64,000 bases of DNA, from contig CAJTMV010000011.1 in NCBI GenBank assembly GCA_910577225.1, positions 1-64,000 of the forward strand. Reading direction: 5' to 3'. The notes under the pieces were generated by a model. The model did not search any database. It had not been told where the DNA came from and saw only the letters and a list, made by a program, of their open reading frames with translations. Made by a program: the position numbers and the translations under genes. This stretch comes from an uncultured Eubacterium sp. (lineage in GTDB: Bacteria > Bacillota > Clostridia > Lachnospirales > Lachnospiraceae). Positions 48,461 to 57,309 of this stretch are shown piece by piece. Within the stretch, counting starts at the first letter, position 1, and every line of letters starts with the position of its first letter.

Positions 48461-51058
48461 ATGAGAAGGAGAACTTATTCCCGTTTACTGGCGGGTGCAA
48501 TGGCTGTGATGCTGACAGCAGGTTCTGTCTGTACGCCGCAGGTAGTGTGGGCAGAAAAAACAATTGCTACAGAGACAAAAACAGAAAATGTAAAGAGGGT
48601 AACCGTACATGATCCATCGATTGTCAAAGATCAGGCTACCGGTACTTATTATGTATTCGGCTCGCATATGGCGACTGCAAAATCAGACGATCTTGTGAAC
48701 TGGACACAGATTGCAAAAGATTATGAATTTCCGCTGGCAGGCAAAGACGATCCGGTATATGGCAACGTAGTGGAGAATTTTGCAGAGTCTTTCCGCTGGG
48801 CAGGCTATGACGACGGAGACTGCGCGACAACCGATTCCAAGCTGGCAGTCTGGGCGCCGGATGTATTCTGGGATGAAGCGTATGAATGGGAAGACGGCTC
48901 CAAAGGCGCGTATCTGATGTATTATACGGCATCTTCCACATGGAAGCGTTCCTGTATCGGCGTAGCGGTATCGAAGTCCATCGAAGGACCATATGCGCAT
49001 CTGGATACGCTTGTATATTCCGGCATGACGTCAAAAGAAGGTACAGACGGCAACAGCAAGAGAGATACCAAATGGGATAACGATTATCTGAATTTTAAAG
49101 AACTGATTGAAAAAGGCTCCAAAGGCGGCGGTATCGACGCAGTAAGCGACGACTGGTTCAAAGAAGACGGCAGCTATAATACAGCGGTTGCTCCAAACTG
49201 TATCGATCCGGCCATTATAAAGACGACAGACGGTAAGGTATATATGTCTTATGGTTCCTGGTCCGGCGGTCTGTTTATGCTGGAAATCGATCCGAAGACG
49301 GGTCTTGCGATTTATCCGGGCACAGACGGGACAGACGCGGCATCTGGCAACCGGATCGATCGTTATTATGGGATTCATATCGCAGGCGGCAATCCGACAG
49401 GGAATAATGTCGCGTCCGGAGAAGCTCCGTATATTACATATGACGAAGCGACCGGTTACTATTATCTGTATGAAACATACGGCGGACTGACAAGAACCGG
49501 CGGCTACAATATGCGTCTGTTCCGTTCCAAAAACGTAACAGGTCCGTATAAAGACGCTGCAGGAAACGAAGCGCAAAACAGCTCCAAAGATACTTACAAA
49601 TACGGCGTAAAGCTGATCGGAAACTATGCGTTTTATAACCAGCGCGGCTATTGTGCGGCAGGACATAATTCGGCTCTGATCGATACAGACGGCGCGCATT
49701 ATCTCGTATCCCATCAAAGATTTGACGAAGGTACGGAGTTCCATGAAGTAAGAGTCCGTCAGCAGTTTATCAACGAAGACGCATGGCCGGTAACAGCCGT
49801 TTATGAAAACCGCAACGAGGCAATTGCGAATTATGCGGATGAAAAAGTCGTTGGTACTTACGAATTTATCAATCATGGAGACGGCGAAAAAGACGGCGGC
49901 ATGATTGAAAATGAAATTGTAGTCCTGAACGCAGACGGCACGGTATCCGGTGACGAAACAGGCACATGGAAAAAGACCGATTCCAAGAAGGGTTACGATT
50001 ATGTAACGATTACAATAGGTTCTGACGTCTACAAGGGCGTATTTTTCGAACAGACGACAGACCTGAATACAAAAGCGATGACATTTACGGCCATCGGCAA
50101 CAATAACAAGTCCGTCTGGGGCAGTATGCTGGATGCTTCGGATGAGAAGACGGCAGAAGTAATCGCTTCCAGAATTACCGTTCCGGCTGCGACAAGAGAA
50201 AAAATTACGCTGCCGACAGAGTTAAGCGGCGCGAAGATTACCTGGACATCCAGCAATGAGGATGTAATCTCTGTGCAGGGAGAAGTAAAGTCTCAGCAGA
50301 CAGAACAGGAAATTACGCTGACTGCGGAAGTTGCATACGGCACAGCTGTAAAGAAGCAGGATTTCAAGGTAAAAGTATTTGCAAAACCGTTAATGATCTA
50401 TGGTTATAATTTTAATAAGACATCCGGGACAAGCGTGACAGGCTGGAGCAAGATTGGCGAAGGAAAAGACGCGACGCTGGAAGGCAGCGCGAAAGTGGTA
50501 ACCGATGCTGTCAGAGGCAACGTACTGCAGATTGAAAATGAAGCAGGTGCAAAAGGCGTCAATTACTTAAGACTTCCGGCGGATACGTTTAAAAATGTAA
50601 CGGATGCCGGTTATACGGTAAGTATGTGGGTAAACCTTTCCAAAGATACCTTTGAGCACAGCGCGTTATTTGAGGCAGATTTAAAAGCGGCTTATCCAAT
50701 GACCAGAATAGGCGCGAATCTGATCGGCCGTATCAACGCGGTAGATTATAGCGACGCAAACGGCAATCAGATGGTACCGGCCGACGAATGGCATATGGTA
50801 ATGTATTCTGTCGGAACAAAGGGAATTAAAGTATATCTGGACGGAGAACTGGTAGTAGAAGACGCAAAAAATCTGAGCGCATGCTTCGACACCAAAAACG
50901 ACGCATGTATCCAGAACGCATCCGACGTTATGGTCGGTGCAGGACATATCTGGGGCGATGAAGACGTACGCGGCGGCAAGTTTGATCTTGTGAAAGTATA
51001 TAACGGAGTATTTACCGAAGACGAGGTGCGTTCTGCTTATCAGAAGTCGGTAAAATAA
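48461..51058 (+). CDS. Secreted GH43 endo-arabinanase with Ig-like and LamG-like modules
   Basis: An 865-residue exported glycoside hydrolase. The signal peptide (LLAGAMAVMLTAGSVCT) is followed by the five-bladed GH43 propeller (about 45-450): VHDPSIVKD with the catalytic base D51, AVWAPDVFWDE (about 129-139), and the acid glutamate in GEAPYITYDE (about 322). The small C-terminal beta-barrel of GH43 arabinanases (TWKKTDSKKGYDYVTITIG, then VYKGVFFEQT) follows at about 465-560. A bacterial Ig-like module (ITWTSSNEDVISVQGEV) and a LamG/concanavalin-type domain (about 640-860) form the tail. It should cut arabinan outside the cell. A shorter paralogue follows. Confidence 0.92.
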   Translation: MRRRTYSRLLAGAMAVMLTAGSVCTPQVVWAEKTIATETKTENVKRVTVHDPSIVKDQATGTYYVFGSHMATAKSDDLVNWTQIAKDYEFPLAGKDDPVYGNVVENFAESFRWAGYDDGDCATTDSKLAVWAPDVFWDEAYEWEDGSKGAYLMYYTASSTWKRSCIGVAVSKSIEGPYAHLDTLVYSGMTSKEGTDGNSKRDTKWDNDYLNFKELIEKGSKGGGIDAVSDDWFKEDGSYNTAVAPNCIDPAIIKTTDGKVYMSYGSWSGGLFMLEIDPKTGLAIYPGTDGTDAASGNRIDRYYGIHIAGGNPTGNNVASGEAPYITYDEATGYYYLYETYGGLTRTGGYNMRLFRSKNVTGPYKDAAGNEAQNSSKDTYKYGVKLIGNYAFYNQRGYCAAGHNSALIDTDGAHYLVSHQRFDEGTEFHEVRVRQQFINEDAWPVTAVYENRNEAIANYADEKVVGTYEFINHGDGEKDGGMIENEIVVLNADGTVSGDETGTWKKTDSKKGYDYVTITIGSDVYKGVFFEQTTDLNTKAMTFTAIGNNNKSVWGSMLDASDEKTAEVIASRITVPAATREKITLPTELSGAKITWTSSNEDVISVQGEVKSQQTEQEITLTAEVAYGTAVKKQDFKVKVFAKPLMIYGYNFNKTSGTSVTGWSKIGEGKDATLEGSAKVVTDAVRGNVLQIENEAGAKGVNYLRLPADTFKNVTDAGYTVSMWVNLSKDTFEHSALFEADLKAAYPMTRIGANLIGRINAVDYSDANGNQMVPADEWHMVMYSVGTKGIKVYLDGELVVEDAKNLSACFDTKNDACIQNASDVMVGAGHIWGDEDVRGGKFDLVKVYNGVFTEDEVRSAYQKSVK

Positions 51059-51103
51059 CAGATATGAAGTGAGAATGGCTCGAAATCACAGACGTTAGCA
51101 GGG

Positions 51104-51148
51104 AAAAACCGTATGATCCAGTCATGGCGCTGGTCATACGGTTTTTTG
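51104..51148 (+). terminator. Terminator between the two arabinanase genes
   Basis: AAAAACCGTATGA pairs with TCATACGGTTTTT, followed by a T-run to 51148. It ends 23 bases before the next start codon, so it may act as an attenuator for the second gene. Confidence 0.85.
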
Positions 51149-51171
51149 GACGATGAAGCGGGGGGATTCGC

Positions 51172-52821
51172 ATGAAAAAGAAGATTATTTCCAGTGTGGC
51201 AACAGGCGTACTGGCTGTGGCGCTGACCGTATGTGCCGCTGCAGACAGGCCGTCTGGCGCAAACACAAAGACGGCGCCGATGAAAGAAAAGCCGGCGGTG
51301 ACCGTTGGATATTATGATATCAGCAGGGTAAGCGCACACGATCCATCGATTGTAAAAGATATGGATACCGGGACGTATTATGTATTTGGCAGCCATCTTG
51401 CAACGGCAAAATCAGACGATCTTGTGAACTGGACGCAGATAACGACCGATTATAAAAAAACGAAAGATCATCCGATATACGGGAATCTGGCTGAAAACCT
51501 GGCAGAATCCTTTGCATGGGCCGGTCACAACGACGGGGACTGTCTGGGCGGGTTTGCAGTCTGGGCGCCGGATGTACACTGGTTTGATGAATATGAATGG
51601 GAAGACGGCAGCAAGGGCGCGTATCTGTTGTACTATAGCGCTTCTTCTACCTGGCGCAGATCCTGTATCGGATTTGCGGCGTCCAAAACGATCGACGGTC
51701 CGTACGCATATGTGGACACGCTTATTTATTCCGGCATTACTGCCGACGGCACAATCGACGGCGCTGGTAACCGCAATACCAAATGGGATAACGATTATCT
51801 GAATTTTAACGAGCTGCTGGAGAAAGGCTCTGCAAACGGCGGTATTGATGAAATCAATGAAAAATGGTTCCGCGGCAGCGAATATAATACGGATTATGCG
51901 CCAAACGCGATCGATCCAACGATTATCCGGGGAGCGGACGGCCATATGTATATGGTATACGGTTCCTGGTCCGGCGGACTGTTTATACTGGAAACAGATC
52001 CCAGGACCGGTCGGGTCCTGTATCCGGGCAAAGATTCTGTAGAGGAGACATCAGGGAATTATATCGATCGTTATTACGGATGCCATATTGCAGGCGCAAA
52101 TCATGAGTCGGGAGAAGGCCCGTATATTCTTTATGACGAAGAGGCCGGATATTATTATTTGTACGAGACTTACGGCGCGCTGCAGCGAAAAGGCGGATAC
52201 AATATGCGTCTGTTTCGCTCCAAAAATATCTATGGTCCGTATGTGGATGCTGCAGGAGGCAACGCGGCGGATAACGGCGTGGACAATTTTAAATACGGCA
52301 TCAAGCTGATTGGCAATTATGCATTTACCGATCAGCGTGGTTACCGCGCGGCCGGACATAATTCCGCGCTGATCGACGGCGATGGAAACCGGTATCTTGT
52401 GTATCATCAAAGATTTGATGAAGCGACGGAATATCACGAAGTCAGGGTACACCAGCAGTTTTTGAACGAAGACCAGTGGCCGGTGACCGCTGTCTATGAG
52501 AACCGAAATGAAACGATTGCAAATGTGACAGAAGAGCAGGCGGCAGGCAGCTATGAGCTGATCAACCACAGCACCGGAAATGAGACGCATATGCTCAAAA
52601 CGCAGTCAGTGACGCTGCAACCGGATGGAACCGTATCCGGCGATCTGACAGGCAGCTGGAAAAAGACCGATTCTCAAAAAGGGTATGATTATGTGACGAT
52701 AGAGGCAGGGGATCTCATATATAAGGGAATATTTTTCGAGCAGACAGATGACAGCAATGAAAAAGTAATGACATTTTCAGCGATTGGGAATGACAATACG
52801 TGTATCTGGGGAAGTAAATAA
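51172..52821 (+). CDS. Secreted GH43 endo-arabinanase, short paralogue
   Basis: A 549-residue exported enzyme. A signal peptide (IISSVATGVLAVALTVCAAA) leads into the GH43 propeller: VSAHDPSIVKDMDTGTYYVF, AVWAPDVHWFDEYEWEDGS and GEGPYILYDEEAGYYYLYET carry the three acids. The C-terminal barrel (SWKKTDSQKGYDYVTIE, then YKGIFFEQTDD) ends the protein. It lacks the Ig-like and LamG-like modules of the upstream paralogue but is otherwise collinear with it, showing tandem duplication followed by gain or loss of modules. A GGGGGG tract precedes the ATG. The cysteine near residue 21 is not in a good lipobox. Confidence 0.92.
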   Translation: MKKKIISSVATGVLAVALTVCAAADRPSGANTKTAPMKEKPAVTVGYYDISRVSAHDPSIVKDMDTGTYYVFGSHLATAKSDDLVNWTQITTDYKKTKDHPIYGNLAENLAESFAWAGHNDGDCLGGFAVWAPDVHWFDEYEWEDGSKGAYLLYYSASSTWRRSCIGFAASKTIDGPYAYVDTLIYSGITADGTIDGAGNRNTKWDNDYLNFNELLEKGSANGGIDEINEKWFRGSEYNTDYAPNAIDPTIIRGADGHMYMVYGSWSGGLFILETDPRTGRVLYPGKDSVEETSGNYIDRYYGCHIAGANHESGEGPYILYDEEAGYYYLYETYGALQRKGGYNMRLFRSKNIYGPYVDAAGGNAADNGVDNFKYGIKLIGNYAFTDQRGYRAAGHNSALIDGDGNRYLVYHQRFDEATEYHEVRVHQQFLNEDQWPVTAVYENRNETIANVTEEQAAGSYELINHSTGNETHMLKTQSVTLQPDGTVSGDLTGSWKKTDSQKGYDYVTIEAGDLIYKGIFFEQTDDSNEKVMTFSAIGNDNTCIWGSK

Positions 52822-52832
52822 CAAAAACAGCG

Positions 52833-52867
52833 ACAGGGCAGGAAAATCGTTTCCTGTTCTGTTTTTT
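52833..52867 (+). terminator. Rho-independent terminator after the second arabinanase
   Basis: CAGGGCAGGAAA pairs with TTTCCTGTTCTG, with a two-base internal mismatch, and is followed by TTTTTT. Confidence 0.8.
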
Positions 52868-53038
52868 GCGCGGCAGACAGGCGGTGCGGGCCTGTCCGTA
52901 TCCCCGGTACCGGCCTGCGATCGATTTTCTGTTTCTGCATCTGGCATAAATCGAAAAATAGTATGGTCATGGCTTTTAAAAAGTGGTATGATAAAAATGC
53001 CCAAAACCAGGCAAGTATGAAAAAAGGAGCACATAATT

Positions 53039-53380
53039 ATGCCGTTTATTGATTCCAAAATTACAGTAAAAGTATCTGATGAAAAGAAAGAAGCAATTAA
53101 AACAGAGCTCGGGCAGGCAGTTTCGATCTTAAGCAAACCGGAAAGTTTTCTGATGGTCGGGTTTGACGACGAATACTGTCTGTATATGGGAGGCAGCAGA
53201 CTGGAAAAGGGGGCGTTTGTTGCAGTCAGTCTGTTTGGAAACGCGTCGTCCCAGGCCTGCGAGCAAATGACCGCGCAGATTTGCCGTATTTACGAACAGC
53301 AGCTTGGCATCCCGCAGGATAAAGTGTATGTGTCTTATACCGGCATCCGCGACTGGGGCTGGAATGGAAGAAATCTATAA
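53039..53380 (+). CDS. MIF / phenylpyruvate tautomerase family protein
   Basis: A 113-residue protein of the tautomerase superfamily. MPFIDSKITVKVSDEKKEAI has proline as residue 2, the catalytic base once methionine is removed. FLMVGFDDEYCLYMGGS and KVYVSYTGIRDWGWNGRN are the typical MIF strands, and the length equals that of MIF (about 114). It should form a trimer and tautomerise keto-enol substrates; in animals MIF is a cytokine, and bacterial homologues have been discussed as host-active. GGAGC precedes the ATG. The apt gene follows 21 bases later. Confidence 0.87.
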   Translation: MPFIDSKITVKVSDEKKEAIKTELGQAVSILSKPESFLMVGFDDEYCLYMGGSRLEKGAFVAVSLFGNASSQACEQMTAQICRIYEQQLGIPQDKVYVSYTGIRDWGWNGRNL

Positions 53381-53401
53381 GATAAAAGGAGAATCACACT
53401 G

Positions 53402-53926
53402 ATGAAAAAAATGGAAGAATATGTAAGAGCGATACCGGATTTTCCGGAACCAGGAATTATATTCCGTGATGTTACAAGCGTTTTGCAGGACCCGGATGGG
53501 CTGAAGCTGGCGATCGATTCCATGATCGGGTTACTGGACGGCGTGGATTTTGATGTAATCGCAGGAACAGAGTCCAGAGGATTTATGTTCGGCGTGCCGA
53601 TTGCGTATCAGCTTGGGAAATCATTTATTCCGGTAAGAAAAAAAGGAAAACTGCCGTGTGAAACAATTTCCGCCAAATATGATCTGGAATACGGCTCGGC
53701 AGAGATCGAAATGCACAAAGATGCGATAAAGCCGGGGCAGAAAGTAGTACTGGTAGACGATCTGATCGCGACCGGAGGTACGCTTGCGGCAAGCGTCCAG
53801 CTGATCGAACAGCTGGGCGGAGAAGTCGTCAAAGTCGTGCTGCTGATGGAGCTGGCGGGATTAAAAGGCCGGGATAAATTGTCCGGCTATGAAGTGGCGT
53901 CAGTAATTACGTACGAAGGAAATTAA
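53402..53926 (+). CDS. apt: Adenine phosphoribosyltransferase
   Basis: A 174-residue salvage enzyme joining adenine and PRPP to make AMP. IPDFPEPGIIFRDVTSVL is the N-terminal adenine hood, GTESRGFMFGVPIAY and FIPVRKKGKLPCETISAKYD are typical, and VVLVDDLIATGGTLAASV is the PRPP-binding loop. The length and motifs are those of Apt. AAGGAG precedes the ATG. It complements the nucleoside locus earlier in the window but is not adjacent to it. Confidence 0.95.
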   Translation: MKKMEEYVRAIPDFPEPGIIFRDVTSVLQDPDGLKLAIDSMIGLLDGVDFDVIAGTESRGFMFGVPIAYQLGKSFIPVRKKGKLPCETISAKYDLEYGSAEIEMHKDAIKPGQKVVLVDDLIATGGTLAASVQLIEQLGGEVVKVVLLMELAGLKGRDKLSGYEVASVITYEGN

Positions 53927-53955
53927 TTGTAATCTTAATATTAGGAGAATAAAAG

Positions 53956-54267
53956 ATGGTAATTGTAAATACTGATTATATTTCCGGAAAAGAATTTGAA
54001 ATGCTGGGAATGGTAAAAGGAAGTACGATTCAAAGTAAAAATCTTGGGCATGATATCGGCCAGGGATTTAAGACACTCGTCGGCGGAGAACTGAAATCTT
54101 ATACAGAGATGATGAACGATGCGAGAGCGCTTGCGACCAGACGTATGGCTGAGGAGGCTGAAAATCTGGGCGCAGACGCAATCGTAAACGTCCGGTTTGC
54201 GTCTGCCTCTGTGATGGCTGGGGCGGCAGAGGTTATGGCATATGGAACGGCCGTAAAGTTTGTATAA
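53956..54267 (+). CDS. YbjQ/UPF0145 family protein
   Basis: A 103-residue protein of the YbjQ (UPF0145) family of unknown function. Marks are EMLGMVKGSTIQSKNLGHDI, RRMAEEAENLGADAIVNVRF and VMAYGTAVK. The fold is a small alpha/beta barrel-like unit that forms pentamers in solved members. It starts 29 bases after apt behind AGGAG and ends 3 bases before the glycosylase gene, so the three are likely cotranscribed. Confidence 0.88.
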   Translation: MVIVNTDYISGKEFEMLGMVKGSTIQSKNLGHDIGQGFKTLVGGELKSYTEMMNDARALATRRMAEEAENLGADAIVNVRFASASVMAGAAEVMAYGTAVKFV

Positions 54268-54270
54268 CCG

Positions 54271-54768
54271 ATGGGAGAATATCAGAGAGTAAAACATACG
54301 TTTGAACCGGTATGGAACCGGCAGTCGGAAATTCTTATATTAGGCACGTTTCCTTCGGTAAAATCCAGGGAAAATCATTTTTATTACGGTCATCCGCAAA
54401 ACCGTTTCTGGAAACTGATAGCCGGAATTTTTCAGGAGCCTGTGCCGGATACGACAGAAGAAAAAAAGGAACTGATCCTAAGACATCGTCTGGCGCTGTG
54501 GGACGTGATCGACGAGTGCGACATTGCGGGTTCTGCGGACAGCAGTATCCGTAACGTTGTAGCAAGCGATATTGCCGGACTCCTTACACGGAGCGGCATT
54601 CATACGATCATCGCAAATGGGGCCAGAGCATACGAGCTGTATCAGAAGCACCAGCTGCCGCAAACCGGAATCCAGGCATACAAGCTGCCGTCCACGAGCC
54701 CGGCAAACGCGGCATGGTCATTCCAGCGGCTGCAGGAAGCGTGGAGCGCGGTTCTTATAACGGAGTAG
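54271..54768 (+). CDS. DNA-deoxyinosine glycosylase-like protein (uracil-DNA glycosylase superfamily)
   Basis: A 165-residue base-excision enzyme. LILGTFPSVKSRENHFYYGH, PQNRFW is the catalytic loop region of the TDG/MUG-like branch that removes hypoxanthine or mismatched uracil. LWDVIDECDIAGSADSSIRN and LPSTSPANAAW (the product-binding motif with S-T-S-P) complete the fold. The length is typical. Its start lies 3 bases after the YbjQ-family gene. A radical-SAM/DUF4130 DNA-repair pair lies 2.6 kb further on, separated by a foreign-looking insertion. Confidence 0.88.
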   Translation: MGEYQRVKHTFEPVWNRQSEILILGTFPSVKSRENHFYYGHPQNRFWKLIAGIFQEPVPDTTEEKKELILRHRLALWDVIDECDIAGSADSSIRNVVASDIAGLLTRSGIHTIIANGARAYELYQKHQLPQTGIQAYKLPSTSPANAAWSFQRLQEAWSAVLITE

Positions 54769-54791
54769 AGCTGTGCGGTCTGCACGGAGAT

Positions 54792-54841
54792 AAAAGGGAC
54801 GTTGGGCGACGAATTTTTCGTTCGCTCAGGCGTCCCTTTTT
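54792..54841 (+). terminator. Rho-independent terminator after the glycosylase gene
   Basis: AAAAGGGACG pairs with CGTCCCTTTT, with a further inner stem (GGCGA / TCGCT region), and a T-run continues at 54841. Confidence 0.88.
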
Positions 54842-54931
54842 GTTTGTTCTGAGGTATGAAACGGTCTGTGGGAAAGGTCTGGTGAAGTAAAACCAGTCCT
54901 TTCGAAGATGAAAACAGAAATTAAAAAGGCA

Positions 54932-54960
54932 TTGAGAAAAAGATGCAGGTATAGTATATT
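54932..54960 (+). promoter_or_regulatory. Promoter of the MNT-HepT relic and the following island
   Basis: TTGAGA (54932-54937), 17 bases, TATATT (54955-54960). Intact promoter sequence before a broken toxin-antitoxin gene means the ATPase and nuclease genes downstream may be transcribed from here. Confidence 0.55.
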
Positions 54961-54981
54961 ATTACTAATATTTGTTTAGAA

Positions 54982-55502
54982 ATGGTATCGCAAAAGTATG
55001 AGAGCTATTATACATTATTTGATTTGAATGATGAGGAGAAGAAAGGATATAGTAAAATGAGCGGTTGTGTATTCACTATAAAAGATGTTGTAAGACTGGT
55101 TAAGCCGGTAGATTTTAAGCCTGCGATGATTTTTGCCCTTGCTGAAGATCTGCGCGGTATATTGAAAAAAATGTAGATGTTTTTGAAATTAGTGAAATAA
55201 ATAAAGGCAGTGATTTTTATAATACAATTATAAAAGAGAATTTACTGACAGAAACTCCAATGCAGGGACTGGTTACAACGCCATTATATAATATTGGGGA
55301 ACATGTTTATAATCTTTCTGATAAATATAAGGAAACTCATAGTGAAATACAGTGGGCGATGCTAGCCGGGGTTAGGCATCGCCCGGTTCACGGCTATGAC
55401 GGTACAAATTGGAATATTATCGTAAATGTTGTTTTTATTTTTAGTTCATGCCTGATAGAATCTGACGCAGATAGAATCAGGCAAAAATTTTTAGGGAGTT
55501 GA
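54982..55502 (+). pseudogene. Frameshifted MNT nucleotidyltransferase / HepT toxin-antitoxin remnant
   Basis: The first frame (from 54982) ends in KPAMIFALAEDLRGILKK, the C-terminal part of MntA-type antitoxin nucleotidyltransferases, then stops at TAG 55174. Adding one A to the seven-A run at 55165-55171 restores NVDVFEISEINKGSDFYNTI, a normal continuation. The second frame then runs into YNIGEHVYNLSDKYKETHSE, IQWAMLAGVRHRPVHGYDGT, a HepT (DUF86) toxin with its R-x4-H-x-Y ribonuclease motif. The antitoxin lacks its GSxxxG active site and the toxin lacks its N-terminal helix, so deletion has fused the two. It is dead as a module. Confidence 0.6.
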
Positions 55503-55508
55503 ACGTAA

Positions 55509-56609
55509 ATGGCGATTAATGCAATAGATATTTTAAATGTTATGGTTTTTGGGCGTCAGTGGAGAAAAAATAACGGAGACTGTAAGCAGGGAGAAATCAA
55601 GGATGGGGATAAGTTTTCTAATGGATTTCATTTAGAATTTTGTAGTGGCATCAATGTCCTGGTCGGAGAAAACGGCGTAGGAAAAACGACAATTTTAAAA
55701 ATGATTTATGCAGCAACCCAGTGGTCCAATGAGAAGACAGATCCAAATAAAACTAAAAAGTTGGCAGATTTTTTTTCTAATAATTTAAAAGATTCAAATA
55801 AATTAAAGAATGCAGACAGAAATGAGGATTACTGCTATTATAAAGTATCATATGGCGGACATACATTTATGGATAGTTTATCCCATAATGGCATTTTTGA
55901 TTTTGACGATTGGTTAGGATTGAATATACAGTCTGTGTATATTCCATCGACAGAGATGCTTTCTCATTCCAAAGGCTTTTTAGCAATGAACCAAAAATAC
56001 AGTATGCCATTTGATGGTACGCAGGTAGACATTATTGTGAATGCTTCATTGCCGGAAACAAGAGAAATACCTGCGTCATGCAAAGCGGTTCTGAAAGAAA
56101 TCAGTGATGTGATTGGAGGAACAGTGATTCAGGAAGACGACATATTTTATGTGTTGAAAAAGGACGGAAGAAAAATTGATTTTTCCCTGGAAGCAGAGGG
56201 TTTTCGTAAACTTGGCCTGTTATGGAAATTAATACGGAATGGACTGCTTGAAAATGGGACGGTTTTGTTATGGGATGAGCCGGAGGCAAATTTAAATCCG
56301 GAATTATATCCTTTGGTAGTTAACATATTATTAGAACTGCAAAATAACGGAGTGCAGATATTTATTGCCACGCACAGTTATAATTTTGCTAAATATCTGG
56401 AAATTAGAAAATCTGGAAAAGAGCAGGTGATGTTCCATAATTTGTATAAAGGCACTTCAGAGATCCCGGATGTCCTTAGTGACTTTTCAGATGAAAATTA
56501 CAGTAAAGAGGAGGTATATAGTACTTCTGCCTATAAAATAGAAGATTTGGGGCCAAATCATATAATGATGGCAGATAATCGGCTGCTTGATGAAGTTTAT
56601 AATATGTGA
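55509..56609 (+). CDS. ABC/SMC-type AAA ATPase of a putative defence pair
   Basis: A 366-residue ATPase of the AAA_15/21 (OLD/RecF-like) kind. Walker A is LVGENGVGKTT (about 51-61), the middle is a variable 150-residue insert, Walker B is VLLWDEPEANLNP (about 251-263), and the switch histidine lies in IFIATHSYNFAKYLE (about 284). It lacks the TOPRIM nuclease of OLD proteins; nuclease function is instead encoded by the next gene, 8 bases after its stop. AT-rich composition unlike its neighbours and a broken toxin-antitoxin gene upstream suggest an acquired island. Members of such pairs typically sense phage or DNA damage; the role here is inferred. Confidence 0.8.
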   Translation: MAINAIDILNVMVFGRQWRKNNGDCKQGEIKDGDKFSNGFHLEFCSGINVLVGENGVGKTTILKMIYAATQWSNEKTDPNKTKKLADFFSNNLKDSNKLKNADRNEDYCYYKVSYGGHTFMDSLSHNGIFDFDDWLGLNIQSVYIPSTEMLSHSKGFLAMNQKYSMPFDGTQVDIIVNASLPETREIPASCKAVLKEISDVIGGTVIQEDDIFYVLKKDGRKIDFSLEAEGFRKLGLLWKLIRNGLLENGTVLLWDEPEANLNPELYPLVVNILLELQNNGVQIFIATHSYNFAKYLEIRKSGKEQVMFHNLYKGTSEIPDVLSDFSDENYSKEEVYSTSAYKIEDLGPNHIMMADNRLLDEVYNM

Positions 56610-56617
56610 GGATAAGT

Positions 56618-57145
56618 ATGAAAAATATATTGATAGATGAAAATGGGGATTATGGCCTTGAGTGTACGAATGCGGTTTGGGCATCAGATCAAATGCACCA
56701 GGATTATCATACTGCAAAAGTACCGCTGGCAGATGCTGATTTTCTGCTTGAAGATGAAAAATTTATTATGATTGTGGAATATAAAAATGCAAACACCAGA
56801 AAAGCCAGAGATACAGGTTTTAAAACGCCGCAATTTAATCCAATGGATGATAAGAAATTTGCTTCGATTGTCCGAAAGTTTTATGACTCGCTCCATTATG
56901 TGCATTTACTGGGAAAATATAAACCGGTAAGGTATATTTATGTGGTGGAAACACCAAATGGAGATGAAACAATGCGAAAAAGATTACGTGATAAAATGAA
57001 GACCCTGCTGCCCTTTGATCTGCAGGAAAAATTGAATACAGGAATAAAACTGATAAACAAAGTTGACGTTCTTTCGATAGAGGAGTGGAACATGCATGAT
57101 GAATACGGAAAATATCCGTTGATTAAAATAGAGGAAAGCGATTAA
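56618..57145 (+). CDS. PD-(D/E)XK-type nuclease-like partner of the ATPase
   Basis: A 175-residue cytosolic protein. The segment VPLADADFLLEDEKFIMIVE, YKNANTRKARD holds D41, E54 and K56 in the D-x12-E-x-K spacing of PD-(D/E)XK nucleases, with the preceding strand and following basic helix in place. The second half (VHLLGKYKPVRYIYVVETPN, then GDETMRKRLRDKM) is helix-rich and basic. ATG 56618 with GAGGAT before it is preferred over the GTG at 56606, which overlaps the ATPase stop. Cotranscription with the ATPase is clear. I do not recognise a named family; the nuclease call rests on the three residues and fold context. Confidence 0.65.
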   Translation: MKNILIDENGDYGLECTNAVWASDQMHQDYHTAKVPLADADFLLEDEKFIMIVEYKNANTRKARDTGFKTPQFNPMDDKKFASIVRKFYDSLHYVHLLGKYKPVRYIYVVETPNGDETMRKRLRDKMKTLLPFDLQEKLNTGIKLINKVDVLSIEEWNMHDEYGKYPLIKIEESD

Positions 57146-57274
57146 TTATGGCATAACAGCATGAGACAAAGGATCGGATTGTCTGATTGGATGACAGATA
57201 TTACCAGAACCTGCTTTTAAGAGTTTCACACTGCTGTTAGGGAAACGACATGGACTCTAAACTGTTACAAAAAA

Positions 57275-57305
57275 ACAAAAGCAGCCAGACGGCTGTTTTT
57301 ATTTT
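57275..57305 (+). terminator. Rho-independent terminator after the nuclease gene
   Basis: AAAAGCAGCC pairs with GGCTGTTTTT over a short loop, followed by ATTTTA. It ends 5 bases before the -35 box of the next promoter. Confidence 0.75.
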
Positions 57306-57309
57306 ACCC

